From Byssochlamys sp. IMV 00236 (Eukaryota; Ascomycota; Eurotiomycetes; Eurotiales; Thermoascaceae): DNA of 64,000 nucleotides. A program made the position numbers and the translations under genes. Location: contig MSJH02000837.1 of assembly GCA_001931875.2 (NCBI GenBank), positions 186,001-250,000 of the forward strand. Direction: 5' to 3'. The notes under the pieces were generated by a model. The model searched no databases and was not told the DNA's origin. It was given only the letters and a program-made list of their open reading frames with translations. Positions 1 to 12,970 of this stretch are shown here, piece after piece (positions within the stretch are counted from its first letter, which is position 1; each line of letters starts with the position of its first letter).

Positions 1-307
1 TGCACAGGGTGTGTTTATTGCGCTTGAGGGGAATCTCTGTCCTGCGGGATGTTGACCACATTCACCGGTGACTGTTGCTCGATTACCCCTCCTCACCCGA
101 TAGGCATTCATTCACTGTCAACCATTTCACTGACACTTGCAAATTGGTAGACTACTCAGCTTCATAAATCCCAGCTCGTGAGACCTCCAGCTTCCTCCTT
201 CACCTCACCCCTCACCCCCAATTCATCTCTCAGTTCTCTCGATTCTCACCCTCGTACACTGCCTAACATCAGTCCAGTTCGAAAAGAAGCGCCAGCATAT
301 CGAGTAT
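1..307 (+). other. Upstream region or 5' intron of the Puf gene
   Basis: No complete gene is visible. From about 150 to 260 the + strand is strongly pyrimidine-rich, typical of Aspergillus 5' leaders or introns. The Puf reading frame stays open upstream of its first visible ATG (308) back to about 278, where a branch-like GCCTAAC (261-267) is followed by a CAG (275-277). This suggests an intron acceptor, with the true first exon further upstream and possibly outside the window. Confidence 0.4.
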
Positions 308-3300
308 ATGCGAGAGCAAAAGAAACGCTTCGAAGCGGACATGAAGCTCCTTGATCTCCAGCACGAGAGGGAGAAACAGGAAATGGACCAGCTGGCACGC
401 GACCTGGCTCAGGCAGGGCTCTCTGGCCCTGTCAGTGAACCTACCACTCCGCCTGAGTATCGTGACAGCGGATTTCCCACTGTATTTTCTCGTCCTACTC
501 GATTCTCTACTTCGAGCGTCACGTCCTCCCCGGGGATCTTCAATGTCTTCGCCCCGTCTCAGGTAACCTCTCCTCAGTCGAACCAGGCTAGGTCCAGCGC
601 TGCCCAGACTCCCAACAACCGTTTCTCTGTACAGTCTGTGCCGGGCTCCCGTAGAAACTCAGAAGAGGAGAGCTACTTTAGCGAGACTCTTTCACCATAT
701 CGCAATTCGTCATCGTAAGTTCTAACCTTCATTGTCTTGTGGATAATGGCAACATTCCCCCACCAGTTGGGATTGTATAGTTTTTGTTTTATTGTCCCCC
801 CTCTGATACTTTTCGCCTGGTCTCGTCCATTTCGTCTCATCTTTTGTCTCGTCTTCTCACCCACGTGCTCACCACTTTTGTCTGATGGCTACCCATACCA
901 TACCCCCACATTATTATCACAACACTATGGCTTTACTAGCTTGGGATTTTCACTGACAAAGGCGGATAGAGTGAACAACCGTTATTCGATGCCTGTTACC
1001 GGCTTGTCATCTCAGCTCCGCTCGAGCCTCGCAGGCTTTGGCAACAACAATAACGGTAACGGCATTGATTCCTTCAGTGCGGCCAAGTATCTCTTCCACA
1101 ATGAAGATGATAGAGCGACCCTGAAGGACGAAGACAGGCTCCCGACTCCTGACATCAAGAGCTATCTCAAAATGACCGATCCAGATGACAAGTTCCCTAC
1201 TTTGTCTCGTCGTGAGGACAACTCGGGACTGGTAAGTCTGTTTTAGGCTATGGCGGGAACACTGAATGCTAACGCTTTGAGCAGCTCTCTGCCAACTCTG
1301 ATGCGCTGGACTTGGCCAATTCCCGTACTCCAGGACCACAGGACAACTGGAGCTCGCACAACCGTCATCGCTCTTCTCACCAGAGTATGCCCCAGGGTGC
1401 GCTGAACATGTACCGTCTCGATCAGCTCAGCAGCCCTCAGAGTGAAAAGCCGATCAACGTGGCTAATCCTTCTCGCCACCTAGCTCGTCACTCTCTCGAA
1501 GTCAATCTGCTCTATGGCGGTGAAAATGGGCACGAAGCGCTGGCTTCCAATAACTCTAGCCGTCCGACGTCTCTGCAGTCGTCCTATTCGACCAACGATC
1601 TCCCGACTGTCAAGGGCAATGGCTTTAATGCCGCCATTACACCCCCAAAGACCCACGCTGAACAGTTCCACCACCACAATGCCAGCTTGGGTCGCATTCC
1701 CGGTAACATGGTCGGTAATCGGCAGAATCGTGAGTCGCCAGAGCGTGATGAGATGAAGCTCCACACCACGCAGGGCCAGCACTCCGCTCTTCAAGCAAGC
1801 GCTGCGCCATTCGGACCTCAGTTGACTTCTCCTACGTCTCCTACGAGCATCGCCGGCTCCGTCACTCCAACCCCGCTTACGGCGTTTCAGACTCCATTCT
1901 ATGGTTATGGTATGCCAGCCTACGCCGGTGCGAACCCCATGCAGGCCAACGGCCAAGTGCAGAACTATACGGCACCGGGTTCGTATGCCGCTTACCCATA
2001 CGGGAACTATCGGTTCCCTGAGAATTCCGCGCGGGGCTTGAACTCTCGTCGCAATGGGGAGGGAGATGCTCCTCAGCTGTCTCGTTTCAGTAATGTTCCC
2101 CTCGAACATTACCGCGGCGAGCTCTACGGACTGTGCAAGGACCAGCACGGATGCCGTTATCTCCAGAGGAAGCTTGAGGATCGCAACCCCGAGCATGTCC
2201 AAATGATATTTGACGAGACCCACATGCATGTGGTTGAGCTGATGACCGGTATGCAGTGGGCAATTTTCTCTCCCAAATGTTATATGACGCTAACTATCAG
2301 CTTCTAGATCCCTTTGGTAATTATCTCTGCCAGAAGCTACTTGAATATTCCAACGATGAGCAGCGTACTGCTTTGATTAACAACGCGGCGCCGCAGCTTG
2401 TGAAGATCGCACTCAACCAGCATGGAACCCGTGCTCTCCAGAAGATGATCGAGTTCATCTCTACTCCTGAGCAGACGCAGACCGTGATTCGCGCTCTTCG
2501 GGACCGCGTGGTGGATCTCGTGCAAGATCTGAATGGCAACCATGTTATTCAGAAGTGCCTCAACCGTCTCTCCGCTGAGGATGCCCAGTTCATTTACGAG
2601 GCGGTTGGTGGTAACTGCATCGTCGTCGGAACTCATCGCCATGGATGCTGTGTCCTCCAACGCTGCATCGACCACGCCTCTGGCGAACAGCGTGCCCGCC
2701 TCATTGCGCAGATCACCGGCAATGCCTTTCACCTCGTCCAGGACCCCTTCGGTAACTACGTTGTTCAGTACATTCTTGATCTTGCTGAGCCCCATTTCAC
2801 GGAGCCCTTGTGCCAGAGCTTCCGTGGCAATGTTCCCGCCTTGTCGAAGCAAAAGTTCAGTTCGAACGTGATTGAGAAGTGTCTTCGCACTGCAGATTAC
2901 CAGATGCGCCGCCAGATGATCGATGAGATGTTGGCCCCCAGCGAGCTGGAGAAGATGCTCCGGGACTCATTTGCTAACTATGTGGTCCAAACTGCGATGG
3001 ACTTCGCTGACCCTGAAACCCGTGCTCGCATGGTCGACGCCATCCGTCCGATTCTTCCGTCTATTCGCCAGACCCCTCATGGTCGCCGTATTGCTGGAAA
3101 AATGATGGGATCCGAGGGTTCTGGCAGGACCAGCGGCGCTACGAGCAGCACTGCAAGCGGACAGGTCACTCCTAACGAGATGACTTCTGGTCAGCTCCCA
3201 GCGACATTGCAGATTCCTCAGAAACCTTTCTTGTACCAACACAACTCTTTCCCCGCCTCCAACGTCGGTCCTCAGTTCGGAAACCAAGGCATGGGGTTTA

Positions 3301-3464
3301 GTGACGCCGGAAACTCTGCCTTTGTCCCTGGTTCTGCATCCGGGTCCGCCTCCAACACCCCGTCTGGCGGTGCTAGCGAGACGCACACCCCCATATTCAG
3401 CCCTACGCCCCAGCATCCTAACGGCAGCCTTGGTGCTCAGGGTCAAGTGTACGGATACATCTAG
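308..3464 (+). CDS. Pumilio-family RNA-binding protein, Puf4-like (5' end probably incomplete)
   Basis: Post-transcriptional regulator expected to bind UGUA-type elements in 3' UTRs and to recruit deadenylase. Exons that close in frame are 308-714, 970-1231, 1285-2248 and 2308-3464, giving 929 residues from the first visible Met. The N-terminal half is low complexity (Ser/Pro/Asn) with a short charged helix at the very start. Eight Puf repeats span about residues 496-805. Their recognition helices read CRYLQ, NYLCQ, TRALQ, NHVIQ, CCVLQ, NYVVQ, SNVIE and NYVVQ from repeat 1 to 8. By the known Puf code this fits a UGUA-starting site, and the set matches yeast Puf4 more closely than Puf3. A Gly/Ser/Thr-rich tail follows. 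The start is uncertain because the frame is open upstream to about 278 behind an acceptor-like CAG. The domain call is very sure; Puf4 orthology is inferred. Confidence 0.93.
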
Positions 3465-4524
3465 AGTTTTCTTTTGTTGTTTCCGATTCATGAGACCTTG
3501 TTACAGGATTGTACTCATACTTGAGACGATGCAACGATATTCATGACTTTTTACGGCCCTCGACTGACTGTCAGCGAGATTCTCGGGAACCGAATGTGAC
3601 AACATACCAAGACCGCCATATTTCTGCTTTCCCTTCGCATCATTTCTGAATCTGCCTGGCAACGCATTTGCAGTACTGGCGTCTTGATTTATCCTTTTGT
3701 ACACCAATTTTGGATGCTACTGCATGCACCAACATCATAACGACGAAATATTACCATATGTGTTTATGATCGAAGCTATGTCTCACTTCACTTATGGCAA
3801 GCAGCATCTGGCCTCTTGGTTTCCTTTTCATGATTGTGCTTTTATTTTACACCTTCTTTTTCTCTTCTGTGGCAAATCGCCCTATGATCATCCATGCAGA
3901 GAGAGCAGCTTTGCGTCAGAAAACAAACTGCACTATCATCCCCTCCTCATTTTGCCCCTGGTTTACCAGACGATTGATCATTTTGACGCAGAAGCAAGCA
4001 TGACAGTATATTACGGTGTGCTGGTCTCAGAGCTGGCGATCCCACTTCTTGTCGTGTCTTCTTTGATTCAGAACGGGACATTGGTTTGCACATGCAACTG
4101 ATTAGCTCCTGGGTTTGGTATTTGAAGATTTATGGCTTCATGTCACTGGATCTCTTTGGAAACCATTTTGTCTTCATATTGGCATTGGGCAGAATAGATG
4201 TATCCATACTTTGAACCGCATTGGTCTTGTAGTGATCTTACTGTCCTACATCAATCCATTGGCTTTACTCAGCCATTCTAGTTTGTAGACATGATTCTGG
4301 GAAACCCTTCTTCTTTGCCATGTAAACGCATCTATGATATGCCACCATAAAGATGCACATGAATAGCTGAATAAGTTGAGATTGCTCATCTCGGATGATT
4401 AGCGCACGTGACCTGACGCGCTGCTCGTCGCGTTCTCGAAGAGATGCCTTTCATCAAAGGGGAAGACCATACATCTGCAGGCCGTCACTTGGCCACTTCA
4501 CGTCTTCAGAAACAAGGAAACTCC
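3465..4524 (+). other. Puf 3' UTR and ORC5 5' region
   Basis: About 1 kb with no supported gene. The first part is probably the long 3' UTR usual for fungal Puf genes. The short open frames at 3697-4101 lack splice or family support. An in-frame upstream ATG for ORC5 lies at 4444. Confidence 0.5.
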
Positions 4525-6222
4525 ATGGCTCCAATAGTCTCCCAGCAGCTGATTCAGTCACTGAGCCAGCAATGGCCTTGTCGCGAGCTCCAGATTCGGC
4601 AACTTGCAAGCCTACTTAGCGTAAGCTCTTTCCTGTGCGCTTAGCTACTCGAATCTGTCGATAAGATTGAATATTAGCTGACCCAATTTTTGGTATTTTG
4701 AGCAGCCTACGATACCTAGTCCAGCAACGTTGGTTGTCCACGGTATCTCTGCAACTTGCAAGTCGACAATCGTCCGCGCCGTGCTCTCATCTCTCGATGT
4801 ACCCCATGCGATCGTGAAAAGCGCAGAGTGTATAACCGGACGACATTTGCTCACAAAGATCCTACTGACGGCCCTTGAGTCGTTAGGTCTTAAAGATGAG
4901 TGGGAGAAGTTTGGCAAGGGGAAATGCGAGCATGCCAGTTCATTGGCGGTGCTGCTGGCCAACGCTCTGGAATCGAAGATGGGGAAGGTCCAGAAGTTCG
5001 TAATAGTTTTGGACGGCATTGACAAGCAAAGAGAGGCGCCATATACTATGTTGTCGGCATTGGCGAGGCTGGGTGAAGTGGTCAGTATATGCCTCTGGTT
5101 TCATGTCTCACGGCTGGCGACTGACTCTGCTAGATACCATCATTATCCGTTGTCCTCATAGTGGGATCTACACCGCGACCCCTCTTCCTACATTCAGCAG
5201 CAGTGCCCCATATCAGTTTCCCTCCTTACACTAGGACCGAAGCTATCACGATTCTCACTGCCGCAGAACCACCGCATGTGGACGGTCTCCCCGCAGAAGC
5301 TGCTTCGAAGCTCTATCCCCATTTTGTTTCTACCATCTACGATTCTTTGGTTGGGCCTACTGCTGGAACGATCCCAACTTTTCGGTCTATATGCGAGAGA
5401 CTTTGGCCTCGTTTTGTCAGTCCCATCGTGAATGGGGAGAACCCTCCTGGAGGCAGCCGGGAATGGGACTTTCCGCGGCTGCTTGTGAAGAATCGATCGC
5501 TTTTCCGACAGCAGGGTGAATCTGCACTTGTTCATCGCATCGTTCCGGAAGGCTCGTCGACTGGGAAGGTTTCAGCCCCAGCACCCTCACCACTGCCTTC
5601 ATTACCTTATTTCCCGACTTTAATCCTAACTTCCGCCTATGTGGCATCTCATACACCTCCTCGTCTAGATACTATCTTCTTCTCGAAATTCTCCTCGTCG
5701 TCTCTGTCCGCACGGAACAAACGGTCACACCACAGACGACGCTTGAAGCTGCTCTCCCAGGCGCGAGCGGAAGACAGCCGAGACGATTCCCAGGATCCTT
5801 CAACTCCTAGTAAAAAGGGGAAGCGTCAAAAGACGCGCATCACCAAATCGACACTTGAATCCGCGTTAGCTACATCATCCGCTACGACATCAGCTAGCAA
5901 AGGAATCACGGGGCCTTCTACCATTCTCACCGCTAGACCATTCCCTCTAGAACGACTTATCGCCGTCTACCGTGCCATTGACCCCAATCCTCCCGCTAAT
6001 CCTATTCGCGCAGCATCAGTGGCGGACGCAATCTATGCAGAGCTCGCGACTTTGCGACGTTTACGGCTGGTGGTGCCCTCCTCAGGCGCGGCTAGCAGCA
6101 GTGGAGGAACCGCAGACACGGGAGAGAAGTGGTGCGTCAATTTCTCTGGAGACTGGATCGGCGATCTAGCGAAGGGAATCGGTGTCGAGGTCGGAGAATG
6201 GTTAGTTGGTGGTTTGGACTGA
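4525..6222 (+). CDS. orc5: Origin recognition complex subunit 5
   Basis: ORC5 is an AAA+-like subunit of the six-protein complex that marks replication origins and loads MCM in the nucleus. Exons 4525-4620, 4706-5080 and 5134-6222 join in phase to give 519 residues, a normal length for fungal Orc5. The ATPase fold is at the N-terminus: a Walker A segment at residues 45-53 and Walker B-like VIVLDGID at about 132-139. A basic Ser-rich linker and the Orc5 C-terminal helical domain follow. Walker A reads G-x4-C-K-S-T, with Cys where Gly is expected (residue 50, TGC at 4757-4759; a Gly codon would be GGC). The start at 4525 is chosen because the downstream sequence fits the family N-terminus; in-frame ATG 4444 would add 27 residues. 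The second intron uses a weaker GTCAGT donor. Confidence 0.92.
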
Positions 6223-6378
6223 TCGTGAGAATGTCGTATCGCCTGGTTGCGTTCTGGGGATCTAGCAGAGATTTGTACTATTATAATGTGCATTATTGCA
6301 TTTATGAGACCAATGATAAAAATTATTACAATATTCCATCCTGCGGATCACATTCCGCTGTTTCTGATTCCGTTAACA

Positions 6379-8528
6379 TTACCACGTCCACTCCTGCACC
6401 GTGGGCCCATCATTTACCAATAACCGCGGCGTGTGCGTTCCCAAAGCAGGCCAATCTCCCGACTCGAACAGGACAGCTCTCGTCTGGCCTCGCTGACGAG
6501 CTTCCTGAAGAGGCGACGGGACTATTTGACCCGTTCTAAGGGAAAATAGTTCGGTTTTATGGTCCTCGATCACTTTAAAAGAGAGAAGAAGTTAGTTACT
6601 GTGATTTGGGTTTTGTTTATCTGGGTTTGGCGGGTGGGCAAGATGGAGAGAGATGTACCTGCGGCAAGGAGCCCAAGATCAGGACTAACATCAAAATCAC
6701 AGATAGTCTCGCTGGAGTATTCGGGAAAGGTGATGTATGGTTTTGTGGAAGAGTGACGATGGCTTGTGGGTTTGGGCCGAGTCTGGAGACCGTTGGCCGG
6801 GTAGCGGATGTCGTATATTTGGAGCTTTGATGCTTCATTTTTAGTGTATTATTCCCAGGTGAATCGACAAGGTAAAGGGGAAGGAGAAGGTAAATGATTA
6901 AACATACCGACTGTCGTCCTGACACCGCAAGTCTGTATTCATCTACTTTTCGAATCTTGGCAACAGACCTGTTATGCTGTAATCTCGTCACTGTACCACG
7001 ACTGCGGAGGTCATGGAAAAAGATAGAGGAATCTCGCAAGCCGGAAACGATGACTTCGGAAGTAAGCCATTCGACGGACATTACGCTGGCGTGTGAATGT
7101 TTCGGTCTGGGTGGGATTGCATCCAGAGGGGTATTTTCGGGATGTGGAAATGGTTTAGGGGATAAGGACCAGCCGTATCCGATGCCTTCTAGGGTGTGTA
7201 GGCCGTCTGAGGTTCCGACGGCAAAAAGTGGGATGTCTCCTGTTGGACATGGAGAAGAGCACCATAGGGATGAGGACCCGGGCATGCGCGTCGGATGGGT
7301 TACTGGGGGAGTTGTTAGCACTTGAACTGTAGATACAGGGTGTACTAAGCTAGCTAGACGTACAACCAGAGGGCCATATATACATGTCCTCTCTGTCTTC
7401 GGGGTTAGGTAGTCTTCTCGTTGCTAAAATTGAATCGCCTCTTGGTCCGCTATCCATTGTTGCTCTGTAGCATGTCAGTGAGGTTCTTGGCAGATGGAAT
7501 CCACCATGACTTACAGAAGGAATCCAGTATGACTGAGAGATATTGAAGAGAGCTATGGCAAAATTAGCAGGTGGTATCCGGTAACAAGGATGTTCTAATG
7601 TACCCTATATGGTTCTCTGTAGAGTGGTCGCTCTAATGAGTTGTTGTACGTCCAAGTCTCGCGATGAGATTCTGGAAAGCATATTCTGATATGGTCAACG
7701 CTGTCTTCTGGATCCTTGACAATTGATGACTTACGAGATTACCGACTCGCCTCCAATAAGGCTTCCTTCATAACGTAAGTACTTTTCCATATAAAGCAGT
7801 GTTTTAAGAAGGGTTCTTACCTGCCACCATGAGCCCTGAGCGACTACTGCGCTGGAGGAACCACAGCTGATATTCTGGCGTATCTCTAATAGACCAAAAC
7901 TTATGCAACTCCCTTCGTCGCACTTGGCTCACATATGCTCTTCCTTGCTGCTCGAACATGATGCCCCTAGATCGCGGCTCTGCGTTCACTTCTCTTTCTA
8001 CCCCGATGAGCGGGTGCCCAAGGGAACTTGATCTCTTGATTCTTTCCGTTGCAACTCTGCGTGCGCGGAAGATATCTTTCTTGCGTTTCTGCTGACTTGT
8101 AAGTACCATGACTAGGAATAGAAAAGGATAAGTTTGGGAGTGATGACCTTCTCATCTAGTCGTCTCTGCTTAATGGCCCTTTCAGAATATTGGGATCCCG
8201 ATGGCGCGACATGGTTGGCTTGGATCTTGAAGTACTTGTTCTTTTCGGCGTCTGGTTGAAAAAGAGAATTAGTATCATGTAGGAGGAACCAGTATGATGA
8301 CCAAAATACTTGGTGTAGTATAGGAGATTTCAGGTTCTCAAATTGATAGAAACAATAAGACACTTCTTATTCCATGGATGTATTCTCGAGTACAAATGCG
8401 GGTGAACCGCGTCGAAGTTATTCAAACAAAATAGTTTCGACCAAGAGCAGAGAATCCGTAAAATATCACAAAAATCAAGTTATGCTAATTAACTCACCAT
8501 AATAAAAGCCTGGGATATCCCTGGCCAT
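6379..8528 (-). CDS. WD40-repeat protein, DCAF4-like
   Basis: Ten exons close in phase on the minus strand: 8498-8528, 8148-8251, 7821-8088, 7735-7765, 7604-7685, 7515-7552, 7364-7464, 6908-7320, 6659-6824 and 6379-6572, giving 475 residues. The protein opens with MARDIPGFYYD, followed by KNKYFKIQ, the N-terminal signature of DCAF4-family substrate receptors of CUL4-DDB1 ubiquitin ligases. WD40-type blades follow, including a segment with SGLRDSSIFFHDLRSRG, and the chain ends in EWTW. Three exons are only 31-38 nt. The donor of exon 2 is a weak GTCATC, and the exon 3 acceptor is a CAGCAG tandem. The frames agree across all nine junctions, so the model is probably right. The ligase role is inferred from the family; another WD40 role is possible. 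Confidence 0.82.
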
Positions 8529-9969
8529 CTTGCTTCTAGCTCAATATAAGCAAGAATCAGGAAGATAGGCTGAGGTCTGGACGCGCTAGCCAGTCACGCG
8601 TGGATACCGATCTCCCTCTGACCCTGGTTGTAGCTGATCCTGAGAGTGGTTTCATACAAAGATCTATAAAGACTCCATGGAGACAATGCCAGAGCGTAAG
8701 GAGAATCCAGATATGCACCGGAGTCGAAAATATGGTCTCCAGAGGTTCAGCAAGTGCGGGTAGAAAATAGTTGCCGCGAAGTCGATAAGATCCGCTGCGG
8801 CCACAGACTAAGTAGTTGTCTAAAGTAGCCAGGGTGATCTATTATGGCATTTAACGTGTAATATGTTTCTGCAAGCAATATTTATTTGACCTGTGCGATT
8901 CTCATGAAATTCTTTTCTGATCTTATCGCATCGCGAACAGTGACGTCCGTCCCGCCAACTGGCTTATGTAAGACTATCTATCTCGATGGTTGGATGAAAT
9001 GTGATTGGCCCATTGTGCTTCCACAGTGTATGCACAGTGTATGAGGATTCGAATTCTCGTTCAAGGTAGGATTGAAAACAATTACAATTCAACTACGAAA
9101 GTATCTGGTTAATCGTAACGATGGTGAGTTTCCAATGAGATCTTTCATACAAGATTCACACGCTGGTCGGTGTCTTGAGACTTCTGATATGGTGGAAGGA
9201 AGTCGCCTTATATTCGCCAAGGAAGACGGAATTCCAGATAATGAGCAGCGTCTGACAGAAAAGTCTCCTGGAGTTTCCCAGAAAGAGTCGGAGATTTCAA
9301 GAAATTAGGATACGCAGGGTATCTTCTTCCCTCTGTCTCTGTCCTTACTCTTGCTTCTTACATCCGATCACAGGAAACTGGAAGGGCTCGATACCTTTGC
9401 CAATGCCACAGGTGCATTCCTCCATATCAATATGGTCTACTGTAAGTGAGGCACTTTGATAATGGACGCCACGGCTACGTATTGTGTCGCTAGGGATTGA
9501 CTTTGGCCATAACTCGCAGCTCATACAGTGCCTACCGTGGACAATACGGTATGATATAACAGAGCAGGGTGTGAACTGAACGAACAAGAAATCATCAGAA
9601 CTAATGTATATAGTACCGAATTATACGAGTCTTCTCATCTTACAGCTAACAGCTATTTATATCGCTGTCATAATGGTTGGAGTGTGTTTTCTGTACTGTG
9701 TTGTACACTTGCCTTCATTATGATGGCCTGTCGCTGCTCCTGCTTAAACTCGGCCTCCTTCCTATCTCTGCTCCTCCACCCCTTCCTATTTTCGTCCTTT
9801 GTCTTCTTTTCTTACTTCCTTCTGCTGCTGTTCTGGAGTGAGTCTTTTCCTCCAGATTCACTCGTTTGTCTATCTAACTCATTTGCACGCTTTCTTTTAC
9901 TAACTTGCTTATACTCGTAGTCTTTATATCATTGGGTGATCATTATACTCGGTCATCAGGCTTTACATC
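8529..9969. promoter_or_regulatory. Divergent intergenic region (DCAF4-like / pma1 promoter)
   Basis: About 1.4 kb separates two divergently transcribed genes. I see no supported gene; the open frames at 9072-9308 and 9345-9587 have no recognisable features. A tandem CACAGTGTATG lies near 9023-9044. From about 9755 to 9900, just upstream of the ATPase start, the + strand is strongly CT-rich, a usual feature of highly expressed fungal promoters. Confidence 0.55.
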
Positions 9970-12900
9970 ATGGTAGAATCCAATGGCGCTGCCCCCTATG
10001 TGGGCTCAACCCGTCTGGGGGCTGAAGTGCCGGCGAGAGACTTCGACGGTGTCACGGAAAGGAAGCAGATCGAGCCCACGACAAATGAGAAACAGCTACC
10101 ACTGGACGACAACGATGAAGAAGACGAGGACATGGACGCGCTTATTGAGGAGCTCGAGTCACAAGATGGCCATATCGATCAGGAAGACGAAGCTGATAAT
10201 GAACCTGGCGGTGCTCGTCCTGTCCCTGACGAATTGCTTCAGACAGATACTCGCATCGGTTTGACAGATGCTGAGGTTCTGCTGCGGCGTAAGAAGTACG
10301 GGCTCAATCAGATGAAAGAAGAGAAGGAAAACATGATGCTGAAGTTTCTCTCCTATTTCGTCGGACCGATTCAATTTGTCATGGAAGTAAGTAATAACCG
10401 AGTCTCCCACTCACACCTATATGTGATCTGGATTAGCACATCGAGCAAGAACTCTGGGAATATGCTAATTTGGATTGATTTCGAATAGGCTGCAGCAGTT
10501 CTTGCAGCAGGTCTCGAGGACTGGGTCGATTTCGGAGTCATCTGCGCTTTGCTGCTTCTCAACGCAGGCGTCGGTTTCATTCAGGAATTTCAAGCCGGCT
10601 CGATTGTCGAGGAACTGAAGAAAACGCTCGCACTCAAGGCAATCGTTCTTCGTAGCGGAAGACTGGTTGAAATCGAAGCACCTGGAGTCGTTCCCGGAGA
10701 TATCTTGCAAGTTGAAGAGGTAAGCGGTGGCAGAGCATCTGGTTGCTGCATAACACTAATCAGCGCAGGGTACCATCGTTCCAGCTGATGGCCGTATCGT
10801 CACTGAAGATGCTTTTCTCCAAGTCGACCAGTCTTCCATCACCGGTGAGTCCTTGGCCGTCGACAAACACACGGGAGATACTTGCTATGCCTCGTCAGCA
10901 ATCAAACGGGGAGAAGCCTTCCTCGTCGTCACTGCAACCGGCGACAATACCTTTGTGGGTCGTGCAGCTGCTCTAGTCAGCGCAGCATCAGCCGGCTCTG
11001 GTCACTTTACGGAGGTCCTCAATGGCATTGGTACTGTTTTGCTGATTTTGGTTATCTTGACCTTGCTCATTGTCTGGGTGTCTTCATTTTATCGGTCTAA
11101 TGGCATCGTGACTATTCTCGAGTTTACCCTTGCCATCACCATCATCGGCGTCCCTGTCGGGCTTCCGGCTGTGGTCACGACTACCATGGCTGTTGGCGCT
11201 GCCTACCTTGCCAAGAAGCAGGCTATTGTCCAGAAGCTCTCTGCCATTGAGTCTTTAGCTGGAGTCGAGATTCTTTGCTCGGACAAGACGGGCACCTTGA
11301 CGAAGAACAAGCTCTCTTTGGCCGAGCCTTACACCGTGGCTGGGGTTGATCCTGAGGATCTCATGCTCACAGCGTGCCTAGCTGCCTCGCGCAAGAAGAA
11401 AGGAATCGACGCCATTGACAAAGCCTTCTTGAAGTCTCTCAGATACTACCCACGAGCCAAAAGTGCACTCACTCAGTACAAGGTCATCGACTTCCATCCC
11501 TTCGACCCGGTTTCCAAAAAGGTTGTTGCCGTAGTCCAGTCTCCCCAGGGGGAACGAATCACCTGCGTCAAGGGTGCTCCTCTTTTTGTTCTGAAAACTG
11601 TCGAAGAGGATCACCAAATCCCTGAGGAGATTGACAATGCATATAAGAACAAGGTCGCCGAGTTTGCTACTCGCGGATTCCGCTCACTTGGAGTTGCTCG
11701 TAAGCGTGGAGAGGGCGCATGGGAGATTCTGGGAATCATGCCTTGCTCTGATCCACCTCGTCATGATACTGCAAAGACCATCCATGAGGCGAAGACTTTG
11801 GGTCTTTCGATCAAGATGTTAACCGGTGACGCTGTTGGTATCGCCCGAGAGACTTCGCGACAGCTGGGTCTAGGGACCAATGTATATAATGCGGAACGTC
11901 TCGGTTTGGGTGGTGGCGGCGACATGCCTGGTTCTGAGGTGTATGATTTTGTCGAAGCAGCAGATGGGTTTGCGGAAGTATTCCCTCAGCACAAATATAA
12001 CGTTGTCGAGATTCTACAACAGCGTGGCTACCTGGTTGCCATGACGGGGGATGGCGTCAATGATGCTCCATCTCTCAAGAAAGCCGATACAGGAATCGCC
12101 GTCGAAGGTGCCTCAGATGCTGCACGCTCTGCTGCCGATATTGTGTTCCTCGCCCCAGGTCTATCTGCCATTATCGACGCCTTGAAGACTTCCCGCCAGA
12201 TCTTCCACCGCATGTACGCGTATGTGGTGTACCGAATTGCGCTGTCACTGCATCTGGAGTTTTTCTTGGGCCTGTGGATTGCTATCCTTAACGAAAGTCT
12301 GAACCTTCAACTGGTTGTCTTCATCGCTATTTTCGCAGACATTGCGACTCTGGCTATTGCTTACGACAATGCACCGTATTCCAAGACACCAGTGAAATGG
12401 AATCTTCCTAAACTCTGGGGGATGTCCATTATCCTAGGCGTTGTTCTGGCTGTAGGCACGTGGATCGCCCTTACTACCATGTTTGCTGGCGGAGAGGACG
12501 GTGGTATTGTGCAGAATTTCGGACGACGTGATGAGGTCCTTTTCCTTGAGATCTCGTTGACTGAAAACTGGTTAATTTTCATCACCCGGGCAAATGGACC
12601 GTTCTGGTCATCGATTCCATCGTGGCAGTTGACAGGAGCCATTCTGGTTGTTGATATTGTTGCAACCCTATTCTGCATATTCGGTTGGTTTGTCGGTGGC
12701 CAGACCTCGATCGTGGCCGTCGTCCGTATTTGGATCTTCTCATTTGGCGTCTTCTGTGTAATGGGCGGGCTCTATTATCTTCTCCAGGGGTCTGCCGGGT
12801 TTGATAATTTGATGCACGGGAAGAGTCCCAAGGGTAGCCAGAAACAGCGTTCCCTGGAAGATTTCGGTGAGTCTCTCCTACTGACTGCATCTGAGTTACA

Positions 12901-12970
12901 TTATATACTGATTCTGTTCGTAGTTGTCTCGCTGCAACGAGTCTCCACGCAGCATGAGAAGAGTTCATGA
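9970..12970 (+). CDS. pma1: Plasma-membrane H+-exporting P-type ATPase (P3A)
   Basis: Pumps protons out of the cell with ATP and so energises secondary transport. Exons 9970-10386, 10489-10719, 10769-12866 and 12924-12970 join in phase to 930 residues, near the family norm. Visible motifs are the acidic N-terminal tract (about residues 38-80), [15 protein letters not shown] in the M2 region, the actuator motif TGES, the phosphorylation loop CSDKTGTLT (Asp388), [10 protein letters not shown], the hinge [20 protein letters not shown], and about ten membrane segments. The last exon encodes the autoinhibitory tail [19 protein letters not shown], whose RVSTQHE matches the glucose-responsive Ser/Thr site of yeast Pma1. 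Neighbours are unrelated. The symbol is by family; whether it is the main or a secondary isoform is not settled here. Confidence 0.96.

Noticed and set aside
1480..2229. 249-codon open frame antisense to the Puf gene
   Set aside because: Overlaps a well-supported Puf exon and has no family signal.
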